This document shows, piece after piece, positions 26,563 to 34,965 of a stretch of DNA of 64,000 nt (position 1 is its first letter; the number at the start of each line of letters is the position of its first letter). The position numbers and the translations under genes are program-made. The stretch covers positions 1 through 64,000 of the forward strand of contig NZ_AUMA01000016.1 in assembly GCF_000422565.1 (NCBI RefSeq), written 5' to 3'. The notes below the pieces were generated by a model, which saw only the letters and a program-made list of their open reading frames with translations, did not search any database and was not told the origin of the DNA. The DNA is from Desulfovibrio aminophilus DSM 12254 (GTDB lineage Bacteria > Desulfobacterota > Desulfovibrionia > Desulfovibrionales > Desulfovibrionaceae).

Positions 26563-26607
26563 CGTTCTTCTCCGTTTTTTTTCCGGGGCTCCATCGACCC
26601 GTTTGGG

Positions 26608-26640
26608 ACCGGCCCGCCTTGAGGGCGCGGGCCGATCCCG
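26608..26640 (-). terminator. Hairpin inside the TauE operon
   Basis: The stem GGGATCGGCCCGC / GCGGGCCGGTCCC with one mismatch lies between the lipoprotein gene and the 77-residue gene, 46 bases before the latter. It has no T-run and may lower expression of the last two genes or stabilise the upstream mRNA. Confidence 0.35.
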
Positions 26641-26678
26641 TGGGGGCGATGGGCCTGATGAACAGGCCCGGTAGGGGC

Positions 26679-27278
26679 TTACTTCTTGAAGATGTTCGTC
26701 TTGCTCACGTTCATGAACCGCAGGGCCTTGCCCTCTTCCTTATAGTAGATGCGCACGATGTCGCCCGAGTCCCAGGTGGACGCCGGCAGGGCCATGTACT
26801 CGTCCGGCAGGGCCAGGGTCACCAGGGTCTTCCAGCGGCTGGAGTAGACCGTGAGGGTCTTCTTGTCCTTGTCGATGATCGGGAACTTCTTGTCCACGAC
26901 CCGGGCGTCGTCCTTGGACACGCCCTTCTGCTTGTCCAGGACCTGGAACTGCACGGTCTTCAGGGAGCCGGAAGCCTCATCGAAGTAGATGATCTTGTCG
27001 GTCTCCGGGTCCATGAGCATCCGCATGCCGGCCTTGGGCTCGGGCCCCATCTCCATGGGGTCCGCGGGCAGCGTGTAGACCACGGGCGGCAGCTTGTCGA
27101 AGACCTGGTTTTCCGTGCCATAGTGGTGCGCGCTCTCCAGCACCAGCGTCACGGACTTCTTTTCCTTGTCATACTTGATGACTTTGCCCTGGGCCACCTT
27201 GCCGTATTCGCTGTTGCAGCCTGCCACGGCGAAGGCCATCAGGGCCAGGATGGCGAGCCACGTTCTCTTCATGTTCAT
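26679..27278 (-). CDS. DUF4881-type lipoprotein
   Basis: A 199-residue lipoprotein. The signal peptide ends at lipobox 'AVAGC' (Cys21). The mature part is beta-rich and repeats short stretches of the type 'GKVIKYDKEKKSVTLVLES' and 'IIDKDKKTLTVYS', as in DUF4881. ATG at 27278 has AAGGAG eight bases upstream. It is the third gene of the sigma-54 operon. The family has no known activity; a role beside the permease at the outer face of the membrane is inferred. Confidence 0.8.
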   Translation of the reverse strand: MNMKRTWLAILALMAFAVAGCNSEYGKVAQGKVIKYDKEKKSVTLVLESAHHYGTENQVFDKLPPVVYTLPADPMEMGPEPKAGMRMLMDPETDKIIYFDEASGSLKTVQFQVLDKQKGVSKDDARVVDKKFPIIDKDKKTLTVYSSRWKTLVTLALPDEYMALPASTWDSGDIVRIYYKEEGKALRFMNVSKTNIFKK

Positions 27279-27313
27279 GTCATGTTCTCCTTGCTTCGTT
27301 GGCGCTACGCGAC

Positions 27314-28369
27314 TTAGGCCTTGGCCTTCTTTTCCGCGATTTCCTTGGCCGCTCCCTTGACCATGCCGGTGGCGATGTAGAGAGCCATGACCGTGACCAC
27401 GCCGAGCACCACCACGGTGGCCGCGCCGTTGCAGAGGGCCTTCAGGTTGGGCACCCAGCCGCCGATGAGCTTCAGCACGATGGAGGTGAGGCAGCCGATG
27501 ACGGCCCAGCCGAAGGCGATGCGGATGCCGTAACCCTTGATGTACTTGGTCGCAACGGTGCCAATCTGAGCGCCGATGGCCGCGCCGCAGAGCATGATGA
27601 CGGCGGCCACCAGCTCGGTGCGTCCCTTGTAGGTGAAGGTCGCCGCGCCGTAGAGGCCGGAGATCATGACTTCGAAGAGGTCGGTGCCGACGGCCACGTG
27701 GGTCGGGCAGCCCATGAGGTAGATGAGCGAGGGCATGCGGATAAGGCCGCCGCCGATGCCCAGGATGCCCGCCAGGAAGCCGGTGGCGAAGCTGATGAAG
27801 ATCGGCAGCCACATGGAGCAGTAGATGCCGGAGACGTTCAGGTGGACCATGGGCGGAATCTTGATCTTGTGCAGGGTCTTGTGCCACTCGAGGCCCACGG
27901 CCTTATGGTCGATCTCCTTGCCCGCGGCCAGGGCGGCGCGGTCCTTGGCCTTGCGCTTGGCAACATCGCTGAAGACCATCCAGGTGATGAACAGCAGCAA
28001 GACCACGTAGAGCAGGCGCACGACCAGGTCGATGTTGCCGATGCGCTCCAGGCTCATGAGGATCTGGGCGCCCATTTCCATGCCCACGACCGTGCCGATG
28101 AGCATGATGAGGCCGAGCTTGTAGTCCACGTTGCCGAACTTGCCGTGCCGCATGGTCGAAATGAGGGACTTGCCGGCCATGTGGGCGATGTCGGTGCCCA
28201 CGGCGAAGGCCATGGGAAAGCCCAGGATGTTCAGGCCGGGCGTGATCATCCACGCGCCGCCCATGCCGAAGAAGCCGCCGATGACGCCCATGCCGAGACC
28301 CAGGATGATGAGGCCCGGCCAAAAAAGTTTCACGCCCGCGATGGGCATGAGCATATACATCCATTCCAT
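27314..28369 (-). CDS. TauE/SafE-family permease (sulfite/sulfonate export type)
   Basis: A 351-residue permease with two TauE/SafE half-repeats: 'GMGVIGGFFGMGGAWMITPGL' near the N-terminus and 'GFLAGILGIGGGLIRMPSL' near the middle, separated by a charged cytoplasmic loop of about 60 residues. Relatives move sulfite, sulfoacetate or other organosulfur anions. In a sulfate reducer, sulfite or a sulfonate is a sensible substrate, but direction and substrate are not fixed by sequence. It is the second gene of the sigma-54 operon. Confidence 0.88.
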   Translation of the reverse strand: MEWMYMLMPIAGVKLFWPGLIILGLGMGVIGGFFGMGGAWMITPGLNILGFPMAFAVGTDIAHMAGKSLISTMRHGKFGNVDYKLGLIMLIGTVVGMEMGAQILMSLERIGNIDLVVRLLYVVLLLFITWMVFSDVAKRKAKDRAALAAGKEIDHKAVGLEWHKTLHKIKIPPMVHLNVSGIYCSMWLPIFISFATGFLAGILGIGGGLIRMPSLIYLMGCPTHVAVGTDLFEVMISGLYGAATFTYKGRTELVAAVIMLCGAAIGAQIGTVATKYIKGYGIRIAFGWAVIGCLTSIVLKLIGGWVPNLKALCNGAATVVVLGVVTVMALYIATGMVKGAAKEIAEKKAKA

Positions 28370-28423
28370 GACGATCCTCCGCGTTGAGTATCCGTTCCCG
28401 CTGTTCGTCGGCGCGGGACGCGA

Positions 28424-28717
28424 TTAATGCTCCGCCACGTCGCGCTTGGTCAGGTCGATGCCGATGTGGTTCATGACCAGGTCCGTGAGCAGGCCCAGGA
28501 TCATGCCCAAAACCGGGATGAGGACAATCGTCAGAATCGTGAACTGCAGGTGGCTTTCATTGTAGAGGTTGGACCACCAAGCCAGGATGCCGGTCAGATC
28601 CCGGGTGTCCGAGACGATGACGATCTGCGCGGCCTTTCCGCCGGCGGCCATCGCCGTGCCGCACAGGGCCAGCAACGCGGCCGGTACGGCCAGAAGGCTC
28701 TTCCATAATTTCCGCAT
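28424..28717 (-). CDS. Small exported/membrane protein leading the TauE operon
   Basis: A 97-residue protein with a cleavable-looking signal peptide ('LLAVPAALLALCGTAMAAGG'), a short extracytoplasmic segment containing 'ILAWWSNLYNES', one membrane helix ('LQFTILTIVLIPVLGMILGLL') and an acidic tail. ATG at 28717 has GGAGGAAA upstream, a very strong site. It is the first gene after the -24/-12 promoter. No family is recognised; a small permease subunit is the most likely role. Confidence 0.75.
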   Translation of the reverse strand: MRKLWKSLLAVPAALLALCGTAMAAGGKAAQIVIVSDTRDLTGILAWWSNLYNESHLQFTILTIVLIPVLGMILGLLTDLVMNHIGIDLTKRDVAEH

Positions 28718-28840
28718 ACCGTTTCCTCCTTTCCATTCCGCCAAACAGTTTCGTGTGCCTCTGTCACTCTCCACAGCCGTTTCCGGCGCAGGCCGTCGGC
28801 CCTTCCGATGCGGCCCATGTGATCTGCGCGTCTTTTTACT

Positions 28841-28857
28841 AGCAACCCTTGTGCCAA
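28841..28857 (-). promoter_or_regulatory. Sigma-54 (-24/-12) promoter of the TauE operon
   Basis: On the minus strand TGGCAC-AAGGG-TTGCT matches the sigma-54 consensus TGGCAC-N5-TTGCW in every fixed position, with exactly ten bases between GG and GC. It lies about 125 bases before the first gene. The divergent gene encodes a sigma-54 activator. Confidence 0.85.
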
Positions 28858-28909
28858 ATGGAACAATCTCGGTTGTACGACTTAATGCAATGTTTTAATT
28901 GAATAAAAA

Positions 28910-28970
28910 TCGCGCATGCGGCTTTTGTCAGCCCTTGCGCGAACACCCCGGGCATGCTAATTGCGCAGAA
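28910..28970. promoter_or_regulatory. Candidate enhancer sites for the sigma-54 activator
   Basis: Three related octamers occur: ATGCGCGA (28917-28910, minus), TTGCGCGA (28935-28942, plus) and TTGCGCAG (28961-28968, plus). The same motif recurs just after the activator gene (31499-31547). Site identity is inferred from repetition and position. Confidence 0.4.
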
Positions 28971-29025
28971 CGACCTCTGTTCAACCCCGCTGGGCTTGGC
29001 CCGGCGCATCGCGCGGGAGGCTTCC

Positions 29026-31488
29026 ATGGCGGCCTTCGATCCCCTGCCCCAGGGCAACACGCTTTCCAGGTTCCGGCTCGGCCCCCTGCGGACCTGGCAC
29101 CTCCAGCGCAAGCTCATGCTGGCCGTCATCCCCACGGTTGCCCTTCTGCTCATCATCTCGGGATATCTCGTGAACCTGGTGGCCGTGCGCTACATCAACA
29201 CGGCCCTGGAACGGACCGTGAAGATCCAGGTTCTGCACATGGCCCACATCATGGAAATCGTTCTGAACCGGGCCAAGGAGGATCTCCTGGTCCTTTCCCG
29301 CGACCCCCTGGACGGGCCGAGCCTGCGGCGCTTTCTCCAGTCCAAGCGCGACTTCGGGGGCGGCCGCTACCGTGAACTGATCTTCTCCCCCGATGGCGGC
29401 GAGGAGATCGGTTTCGCGGACAATGACGCGGAGATCGTCCCCCTGCCCTCGAGCGCGGTCGAAAACGCCCGGCCGGTGCTGGCCGGGGTGGTGGAGAAGG
29501 CCCGAGAGATGGAGCCTGGGGCCGTCACCCTGTCGGACTTCGTGAGCATCACCTATCCGCGCATCGCCGGTCGGGAGGTCTTCGCCCCGAACACCGTGGT
29601 CCTGCGCATGGCCGCGCCGGTCTATGGACCAGACGGCAAGCGCCGGGGGGTGCTCGTCCTGTCCCTGGACGCCCGGCGCCTGCGCGACGTGCTCTCGCTC
29701 ATCACCTCGCCCGCCTCGCCGCTGTTCGCCTTCCCGCGCACCTCGGAACGCCGCCTGGCCTATTTCTTCGACGAACGAGGCTGGATTCTCTTCCAATCCG
29801 AGAACATGGAGAGCGCGGACAAGTCCCTGACCACGGACAACGCCCGGGTGGGCTTCGAGGGAGACCACGGGAAATTCGGGCTGGACCAAGCCTTCCGGCC
29901 CTTCCCCGAGCACTCGGTCTACTGGGAGGCCGTGGCAGCCGTACAGAAGGGCGAGCGCGGCCTGTTCAACGTGGACGCCCGCTACGAGTCGACCCTGGAC
30001 CTCACGGACCAGACCTTCATGGGCTTCGCCCCGCTGCGCTTCACAGAGCGCCCCGGCGGTCCCGCGCGCATCCTCGGCGGGGTCATCTTCGCCGACCGCA
30101 GCCGTCTGATCCTCAACGCCGAGATCCGCCAGTTCAACACCGTGGCCGCCATCGTGGTGATCTCCATGCTTCTGGTCACGGCGGTGATCTACGTTTTCGG
30201 CCGGGGAATCATGCAGCCCGTGCGCAAGCTGGCCAAGGCCGTCGACGAGGCCTTGGGCAAGCCCGAACTGCGCGAGATCCAGCTCCCGGACACCGACCGG
30301 GAGACCACGGCCCTGCGCCTGGCCGTGAACCGGCTCATCATGTCGCTCAAGACCCAGCACAACGAGTTGCGGCTCAAGGACGAGTTCCTCAAGAGCGTGC
30401 GCCAGAGGGAGAAGGTGGCCCTGGATTACGACGTGCAGGGAGACGACGAGCACGAGAAGTTCGTGGACATCCTCGGCCTGTCTCCGGCCATGAAGGCTCT
30501 CAAGACCCAGATCGTCAAGGCGGCCGCCGTGGACGCCGACGTTCTCGTGGTCGGGGAGACGGGCACGGGCAAGGAGCTCACGGCCAACGCCATCCACCAC
30601 CAGAGCATGCGCCGCACCGGCCCCTTCGTGTCCATCAACTGCGGCTCCCTGGACGAGAACCTGCTCATGGACTCCCTTTTCGGCCACGTGAAGGGCGCGT
30701 TCACCGAGGCCAAGACCGACCGCAAGGGGGCCTTCCTGGCCGCGGACGGCGGAACGCTCTTCCTGGACGAGATCGGCACGGCCTCGCCCAAGGTCCAGCT
30801 GGCTCTGCTGCGCTCCCTTTCCTCCCGCGTCATCCAGCCCCTGGGCTGCGACCTGGAGATCCCCTTCAACACCCGGATCATCGCGGCCACCAACGCCGAC
30901 CTGGAGGGGGCCGTGCGCGAGGGCTCGTTCCGCGAGGATCTGCTCTACCGGCTCAAGGTCATCACCATCCACACCCCGGCCCTGCGCAACCGGCCCATCG
31001 ACATCCCGCTCCTGGCCAACTATTTCATGAACGAGGCGGCCGAGGCCATGAACAAGCCGGGGACCGGCCTTTCCCGGGGGGCGCTGGAGAAGCTCAAGTC
31101 CCATGCCTGGCCCGGCAACGTCCGTGAACTCAAGAACTGCATCACCCGGGCCGTGGCCATGACCGAGGACCAAGTGCTCCAGGCCGAGGAGCTGCTCTTC
31201 GAGATGCAGTCCTCCGAGCACCCCCTGGCCCAGCTCCGCGATTTCCGGGTCACTCCCGCACCCGGCGCGCCGCCCCCTCAGCCGCCGGCCGATGACGGAC
31301 TCAACCCCCGCCAGGCCAAGGCCCTGCCGCGCATCCGGGAGCTGGGCCGCATCAGCCGGGCGGATTATGAGGAACTGGTCGGCGGCGTGGCCTCGCGCAC
31401 GGCCCAGGGGGATCTGCAGGATCTCGTGACCAAGGGACTCCTGCGCAAAGAGGGCAAGGGCCCCGCAACGCGCTATCGTCCCGCATGA
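29026..31488 (+). CDS. Membrane-bound sigma-54 activator with winged-helix C-terminus
   Basis: An 820-residue protein. Two membrane helices (about 30-55 and 370-392) flank a large extracytoplasmic Cache-like sensor. A HAMP-like linker follows, then an AAA+ sigma-54 activator domain (about 485-725): Walker A 'GETGTGKELTANAIH', Walker B 'GGTLFLDEIG', and the sigma-54 contact loop 'GAFTEA' instead of GAFTGA. There is no Fis helix-turn-helix; the last 60 residues ('RISRADYEELVGGVASRTAQ', then 'DLQDLVTKGLLRKEGKG') form a winged helix. ATG at 29026 has GGGAGG upstream. It probably senses an extracytoplasmic ligand and drives the TauE operon. Confidence 0.88.
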   Translation: MAAFDPLPQGNTLSRFRLGPLRTWHLQRKLMLAVIPTVALLLIISGYLVNLVAVRYINTALERTVKIQVLHMAHIMEIVLNRAKEDLLVLSRDPLDGPSLRRFLQSKRDFGGGRYRELIFSPDGGEEIGFADNDAEIVPLPSSAVENARPVLAGVVEKAREMEPGAVTLSDFVSITYPRIAGREVFAPNTVVLRMAAPVYGPDGKRRGVLVLSLDARRLRDVLSLITSPASPLFAFPRTSERRLAYFFDERGWILFQSENMESADKSLTTDNARVGFEGDHGKFGLDQAFRPFPEHSVYWEAVAAVQKGERGLFNVDARYESTLDLTDQTFMGFAPLRFTERPGGPARILGGVIFADRSRLILNAEIRQFNTVAAIVVISMLLVTAVIYVFGRGIMQPVRKLAKAVDEALGKPELREIQLPDTDRETTALRLAVNRLIMSLKTQHNELRLKDEFLKSVRQREKVALDYDVQGDDEHEKFVDILGLSPAMKALKTQIVKAAAVDADVLVVGETGTGKELTANAIHHQSMRRTGPFVSINCGSLDENLLMDSLFGHVKGAFTEAKTDRKGAFLAADGGTLFLDEIGTASPKVQLALLRSLSSRVIQPLGCDLEIPFNTRIIAATNADLEGAVREGSFREDLLYRLKVITIHTPALRNRPIDIPLLANYFMNEAAEAMNKPGTGLSRGALEKLKSHAWPGNVRELKNCITRAVAMTEDQVLQAEELLFEMQSSEHPLAQLRDFRVTPAPGAPPPQPPADDGLNPRQAKALPRIRELGRISRADYEELVGGVASRTAQGDLQDLVTKGLLRKEGKGPATRYRPA

Positions 31489-31498
31489 CGCATGCAGC

Positions 31499-31547
31499 CT
31501 GCGCGATTTTTCGCGCGCGATGCGCGAATAAGCCGCCTTCTGCGCGA
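31499..31547. repeat. Phased TGCGCGA repeats downstream of the activator gene
   Basis: CTGCGCGA (31499), ATGCGCGA (31520) and CTGCGCGA (31540) start 21 and 20 bases apart, about two helical turns each. An inverted TCGCGCG lies between the first two. They echo the elements upstream of the activator gene and may be binding sites of the same protein. No sigma-54 promoter is seen nearby. Confidence 0.45.
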
Positions 31548-31698
31548 CATTTCCATCGCGGAGCCGCCCCTCCCGGCCCAATAGGGGATCTCCGCCGGGC
31601 GAGCCTCTGACCAGGACTAGTGACAAGCTGCGGCAAACGCCGTATGATTGAAATCTCGGGACCGATCCCGGAAATCAGCACGGGGTTCGATCCACCGT

Positions 31699-34137
31699 AT
31701 GTCGAAAAAATCCCATAATCCCATATCGTTGAAGCCAGAGAAGCTGCGCGCGCGGCTGACCCCCGAGCGTGTGCCCTGGGAAGACAGCCGGGCCATCCCC
31801 CGGCGCAACGGCCACGCCCTGTTCCAGCCCCGGGCGATCCAAGCCCTCGGCATGGCTCTGCGCATCCCCGCCCGGGAGTACAACGTCTACGTCTGCGGCG
31901 ACGCCAACATGGGCCGGACGTACTTCATCCAGCATTTCCTGGCGCCGGAGGCGGCCAAGGCCCCGACCCCGCGTGACTGGGTCTATCTCTACAACTTCGA
32001 CGACCCCGACCGGCCCGTGGCCGTGGGCCTGCCGGCCGGACGCGGCCGGGCCTTCAAGACGGCCATGACCAAGGCCATGAGCGCGGTGCGCGGGGACATC
32101 CCCAACCACTTCGACCAGGAGTCCTTCCACAAGCAGCGCGAAGGACTGGTCAAGTCCTACAACGAGAAACGCGAGGCCCTGTTCACCGAGATGGAGAACG
32201 AGGCCGGCCGCCAGAACTTCAGCCTGGCCATGGACGAGTCCGGGGCCCTGACCCTGACACCGGTGATCAACGGCAAGCCCATCGCGGACGACGAATACGA
32301 AGCCCTGGAGGCCGGGACGCGCAAGCGCCTCAAATCCCGGGGCGACGAGTTGCTCATCCGCATCAGCCGCTATCTCCGGCGCATGAGCCAGAACGAGCAG
32401 AATCTGCGCCGCGAGGAGACGGAACTGCAACGGGCCACGGCCAAGGCCGTGATCGAGGAGCACCTCGCGCCTGCGCGCGCGGGTTTCGGCGACGACCCGA
32501 AGCTGGCGCGCTATCTCGACGCCGTGGAGGCGGACATCCTCCAGAACGTGGACCTGTTCCTGCCGCGCGAACCGCAGACCCAACAGCAGAGCGCCCAGCT
32601 CCACGCCCACGCCCACGGCCAGGAGCCGCAGCCCGCGGACGACGTCTTCTACCGCTACGAGGTCAACCTCTTCGTGGACAACAGCCGGCAGCAGGGCGCG
32701 CCGGTGGTCATCGAAAACCACCCCACCCCCTTCAACCTGCTGGGCAGCATCGAGCGCGAGGCCGAGATGGGCGCGCTCTACACCGACTTCACCCTCATCC
32801 GCGCCGGGGCCGTGCACCGCGCCAACCAGGGATTCCTGATCCTGAACATGGAAGACCTGCTGGCCTATCCCGCCTCCTGGGAAGGGCTGCTGCGGGCCCT
32901 GCGCCTGGGCGTCTCGCGCATCGAGGATCCCGTGGACCCCGAGCAGGTCCGGGCGCGGACCATCGAGCCCGAGCCCATCCCCCTGAACCTGAAGATCCTC
33001 CTGGTGGGCACGGACGAGACCTACGAGCAACTGCTCTACAGCGACGACCGCTTCCAGAAGTACTTCAAGCTGAAGGCCCATCTCCAGCCCACCGCGCCGC
33101 GCACGGCCCAGAACATCCGTAATTATCTCTACACCCTGGGCCGCATCGTGCGCGAGGCGGACCTGCCGCCGTTCTCCCGCGACGCCCTGGCCGGGCTGGT
33201 GGACCAGGCCGGACGCCTGGCCGAGGACCAGAAGAAACTCTCCCTGGCCTTCCCCCTGGTGCGCGAGCGGATGATCGAGGCCGCGGCCATCGCCCGCATG
33301 CGCGGCGACGAGGTGGTTTCGGCCGGGCACTTGGCCGAGGCCGTGGCGGCCCGCGACTTCCGCGCCAACCTCTTCGAAGAGGAGTTCATGGCCGACTACG
33401 ACCGGGAGGTCATCAAGGTGGCCACCGGCGGCTCGGCCGTGGGCCGGGCCAACGGCCTTTCCGTGACCCTCTTCGGCGACTATGAATTCGGGCTGCCGCA
33501 CCAGATTTCCTGCACCGTGGGCGTGGGCCACGGCGGCATCCTGGACCTGGAGCGCGAGGCCCAGCTCGGCGGCCCCATCCACACCAAGGGCATGATGATC
33601 ATCAAGAGCTACCTGCTCGGGCTCTTCGCCGTGGACAAGCCCCTCGTGCTCAGCGGCAACCTCTGCTTCGAGCAGAGCTACGCGGGCATCGAGGGCGACT
33701 CGGCCTCGGGCGCGGAGCTGGCGGCCCTGCTCTCGGCCCTTTCGGGAGCGCCCATCGACCTGTCCTACGCCTTCACCGGCGCGGTGAGCCAGTCCGGCGC
33801 GATCATGGCCGTCGGCGGAGTCAACCGCAAAATCGAAGGATTCTTCGAGGTCTGCCGCCGCCGGGGCCTCACCGGCAGACAGGGCGTGATCCTGCCCGCG
33901 GACAACGTGGTCAATCTCATGCTCAAGGACGAGATCCTGGACGCCGTGGGCAATGGCCTGTTCCACATCCATCCCGTGCGTTCCATCGAGGAGGCCCTCC
34001 ACCTGCTCACCGGCGTGCCCGCCGGACGACGCGGCAAGGGCGGCCGCTTCCCCAAGGGTTCGCTCTACGACATGGTGGACCGGCGGCTGGCGGAGCTGTG
34101 CCGCCTGGCGCGCAAGGCCGACAGGCCCGGGAGGTAG
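31699..34137 (+). CDS. Lon-like ATP-dependent protease (AAA_32/S16 type)
   Basis: An 812-residue protein. An N-terminal P-loop region carries 'GDANMGRTYF' with Arg at the Walker A Lys position, then a long helical insertion and 'ANQGFLILNMEDLL'. The C-terminal peptidase S16 domain has catalytic Ser in 'EGDSASGAEL' and catalytic Lys in 'GGVNRKIEGF'. It belongs to the COG1067-like group rather than classical Lon, which has an N-terminal substrate-binding domain. ATG at 31699 is chosen because the family homology starts here; a TTG at 31648 is possible, and neither has a clear ribosome binding site. Confidence 0.88.
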   Translation: MSKKSHNPISLKPEKLRARLTPERVPWEDSRAIPRRNGHALFQPRAIQALGMALRIPAREYNVYVCGDANMGRTYFIQHFLAPEAAKAPTPRDWVYLYNFDDPDRPVAVGLPAGRGRAFKTAMTKAMSAVRGDIPNHFDQESFHKQREGLVKSYNEKREALFTEMENEAGRQNFSLAMDESGALTLTPVINGKPIADDEYEALEAGTRKRLKSRGDELLIRISRYLRRMSQNEQNLRREETELQRATAKAVIEEHLAPARAGFGDDPKLARYLDAVEADILQNVDLFLPREPQTQQQSAQLHAHAHGQEPQPADDVFYRYEVNLFVDNSRQQGAPVVIENHPTPFNLLGSIEREAEMGALYTDFTLIRAGAVHRANQGFLILNMEDLLAYPASWEGLLRALRLGVSRIEDPVDPEQVRARTIEPEPIPLNLKILLVGTDETYEQLLYSDDRFQKYFKLKAHLQPTAPRTAQNIRNYLYTLGRIVREADLPPFSRDALAGLVDQAGRLAEDQKKLSLAFPLVRERMIEAAAIARMRGDEVVSAGHLAEAVAARDFRANLFEEEFMADYDREVIKVATGGSAVGRANGLSVTLFGDYEFGLPHQISCTVGVGHGGILDLEREAQLGGPIHTKGMMIIKSYLLGLFAVDKPLVLSGNLCFEQSYAGIEGDSASGAELAALLSALSGAPIDLSYAFTGAVSQSGAIMAVGGVNRKIEGFFEVCRRRGLTGRQGVILPADNVVNLMLKDEILDAVGNGLFHIHPVRSIEEALHLLTGVPAGRRGKGGRFPKGSLYDMVDRRLAELCRLARKADRPGR

Positions 34138-34139
34138 AC

Positions 34140-34892
34140 GTGTCCAAGACCTGGATCAGGACCAAGCTGCCGGAATTCGTGCGCGACGTGTTCCGCGGCT
34201 TCTGCCTGGCCAGCCGCCAGCTCTCCGGCCAGTTCCAACGCTTCGACGAGGAGCGCGAGGTGAGCTACGAGGTCCTGCGCGACCTGCTCGGCTCGGAGAT
34301 GAGCAAAGGCCTGCTCTGGCGCCTCAAGGACACCGCCCACCACGTCTTCCGCAACGACCCCGAGTGTCCGGTGGAAGGCCGCTTCCTGGACTGGGGCCTG
34401 GGCTACATCTTTCACGAGACCATCAAGCTTCTGGAAGACACCTACCAGAAGACGAACTACGCGCCCTGGTTCCGGGAAATGCGCGACAGTTCCGATCTGC
34501 ATCAGGCGGCCAAGGACATCGCCGGGGAGCTTTTCCAGGTTCTGCACCAGACCGAGGAAAGCATGGACCGGGAGATCGGCCGCATCCGATTCATCATGGC
34601 CAAGTGCCGGCAGCTGCTCCCCATATACCTTGCAAGGCACAGGGGAAACATGCTACTGGCCCGTCTCCTCGTCGCCCAGAACGAGCTGGTGCGCGAGGTT
34701 TTTGCGGAAGAGTATCGGGATCTCATTGCGGGCATATATGGCAATCAACCGGAATTGATGTACATTCTGGCAAGCCAGAGCCTGCGGCAGGGGGGCTGGA
34801 TGGAGGAGGCCGAGGCGGCCGTGGCCGAGGCGCTCCACCTGAATCCCGCCGAGAGATTGGTATTGCAGGAGAAAAAAATTATTGATAACTAG
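34140..34892 (+). CDS. Helical protein, function unknown
   Basis: A 250-residue, mostly helical cytoplasmic protein rich in charged residues ('LPEFVRDVFRGFCLASRQLSG', 'FRDLLGSEMSKGLLWRLKD'-like stretches). Its C-terminal 30 residues resemble one TPR-like helical pair ('EEAEAAVAEALHLNPAERL'). GTG at 34140 follows GGGAGG and lies two bases after the protease stop, so the two are coupled. The 3' third is richer in A/T than the rest. No family is recognised; an adaptor of the protease is possible but only by context. Confidence 0.7.
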   Translation: MSKTWIRTKLPEFVRDVFRGFCLASRQLSGQFQRFDEEREVSYEVLRDLLGSEMSKGLLWRLKDTAHHVFRNDPECPVEGRFLDWGLGYIFHETIKLLEDTYQKTNYAPWFREMRDSSDLHQAAKDIAGELFQVLHQTEESMDREIGRIRFIMAKCRQLLPIYLARHRGNMLLARLLVAQNELVREVFAEEYRDLIAGIYGNQPELMYILASQSLRQGGWMEEAEAAVAEALHLNPAERLVLQEKKIIDN

Positions 34893-34965
34893 AGAGCCCG
34901 GTACAAATCTTGACTTTGCAACGGAGAGGTATACCCTGGGTTTTCAAATGAGGAGGCATGTTGGT

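Larger units (their letters stand above)
28718..29025. other. Divergent regulatory region between the TauE operon and its activator
   Basis: These 308 bases hold no gene. They contain a sigma-54 promoter on the minus strand at 28841-28857, an AT-rich stretch (28880-28910) that could bend, and three TGCGC-type elements at 28910-28970 lying 80-140 bases upstream of the expected transcription start. That is the usual place for enhancer sites. Confidence 0.65.

Noticed and set aside
28981-31626. 881-codon open frame on the minus strand opposite the sigma-54 activator
   Set aside because: It only mirrors the third-position GC bias of the real gene. It has no family motifs and low-complexity composition.
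31547-31698. Sigma-54 promoter before the Lon-like gene
   Set aside because: I searched for TGGCAC-N5-TTGC because of the TGCGCGA repeats and found no acceptable match.
31675-34002. 775-codon open frame on the minus strand opposite the Lon-like gene
   Set aside because: It is a GC-bias shadow. The plus-strand frame has a clear protease dyad and P-loop region.
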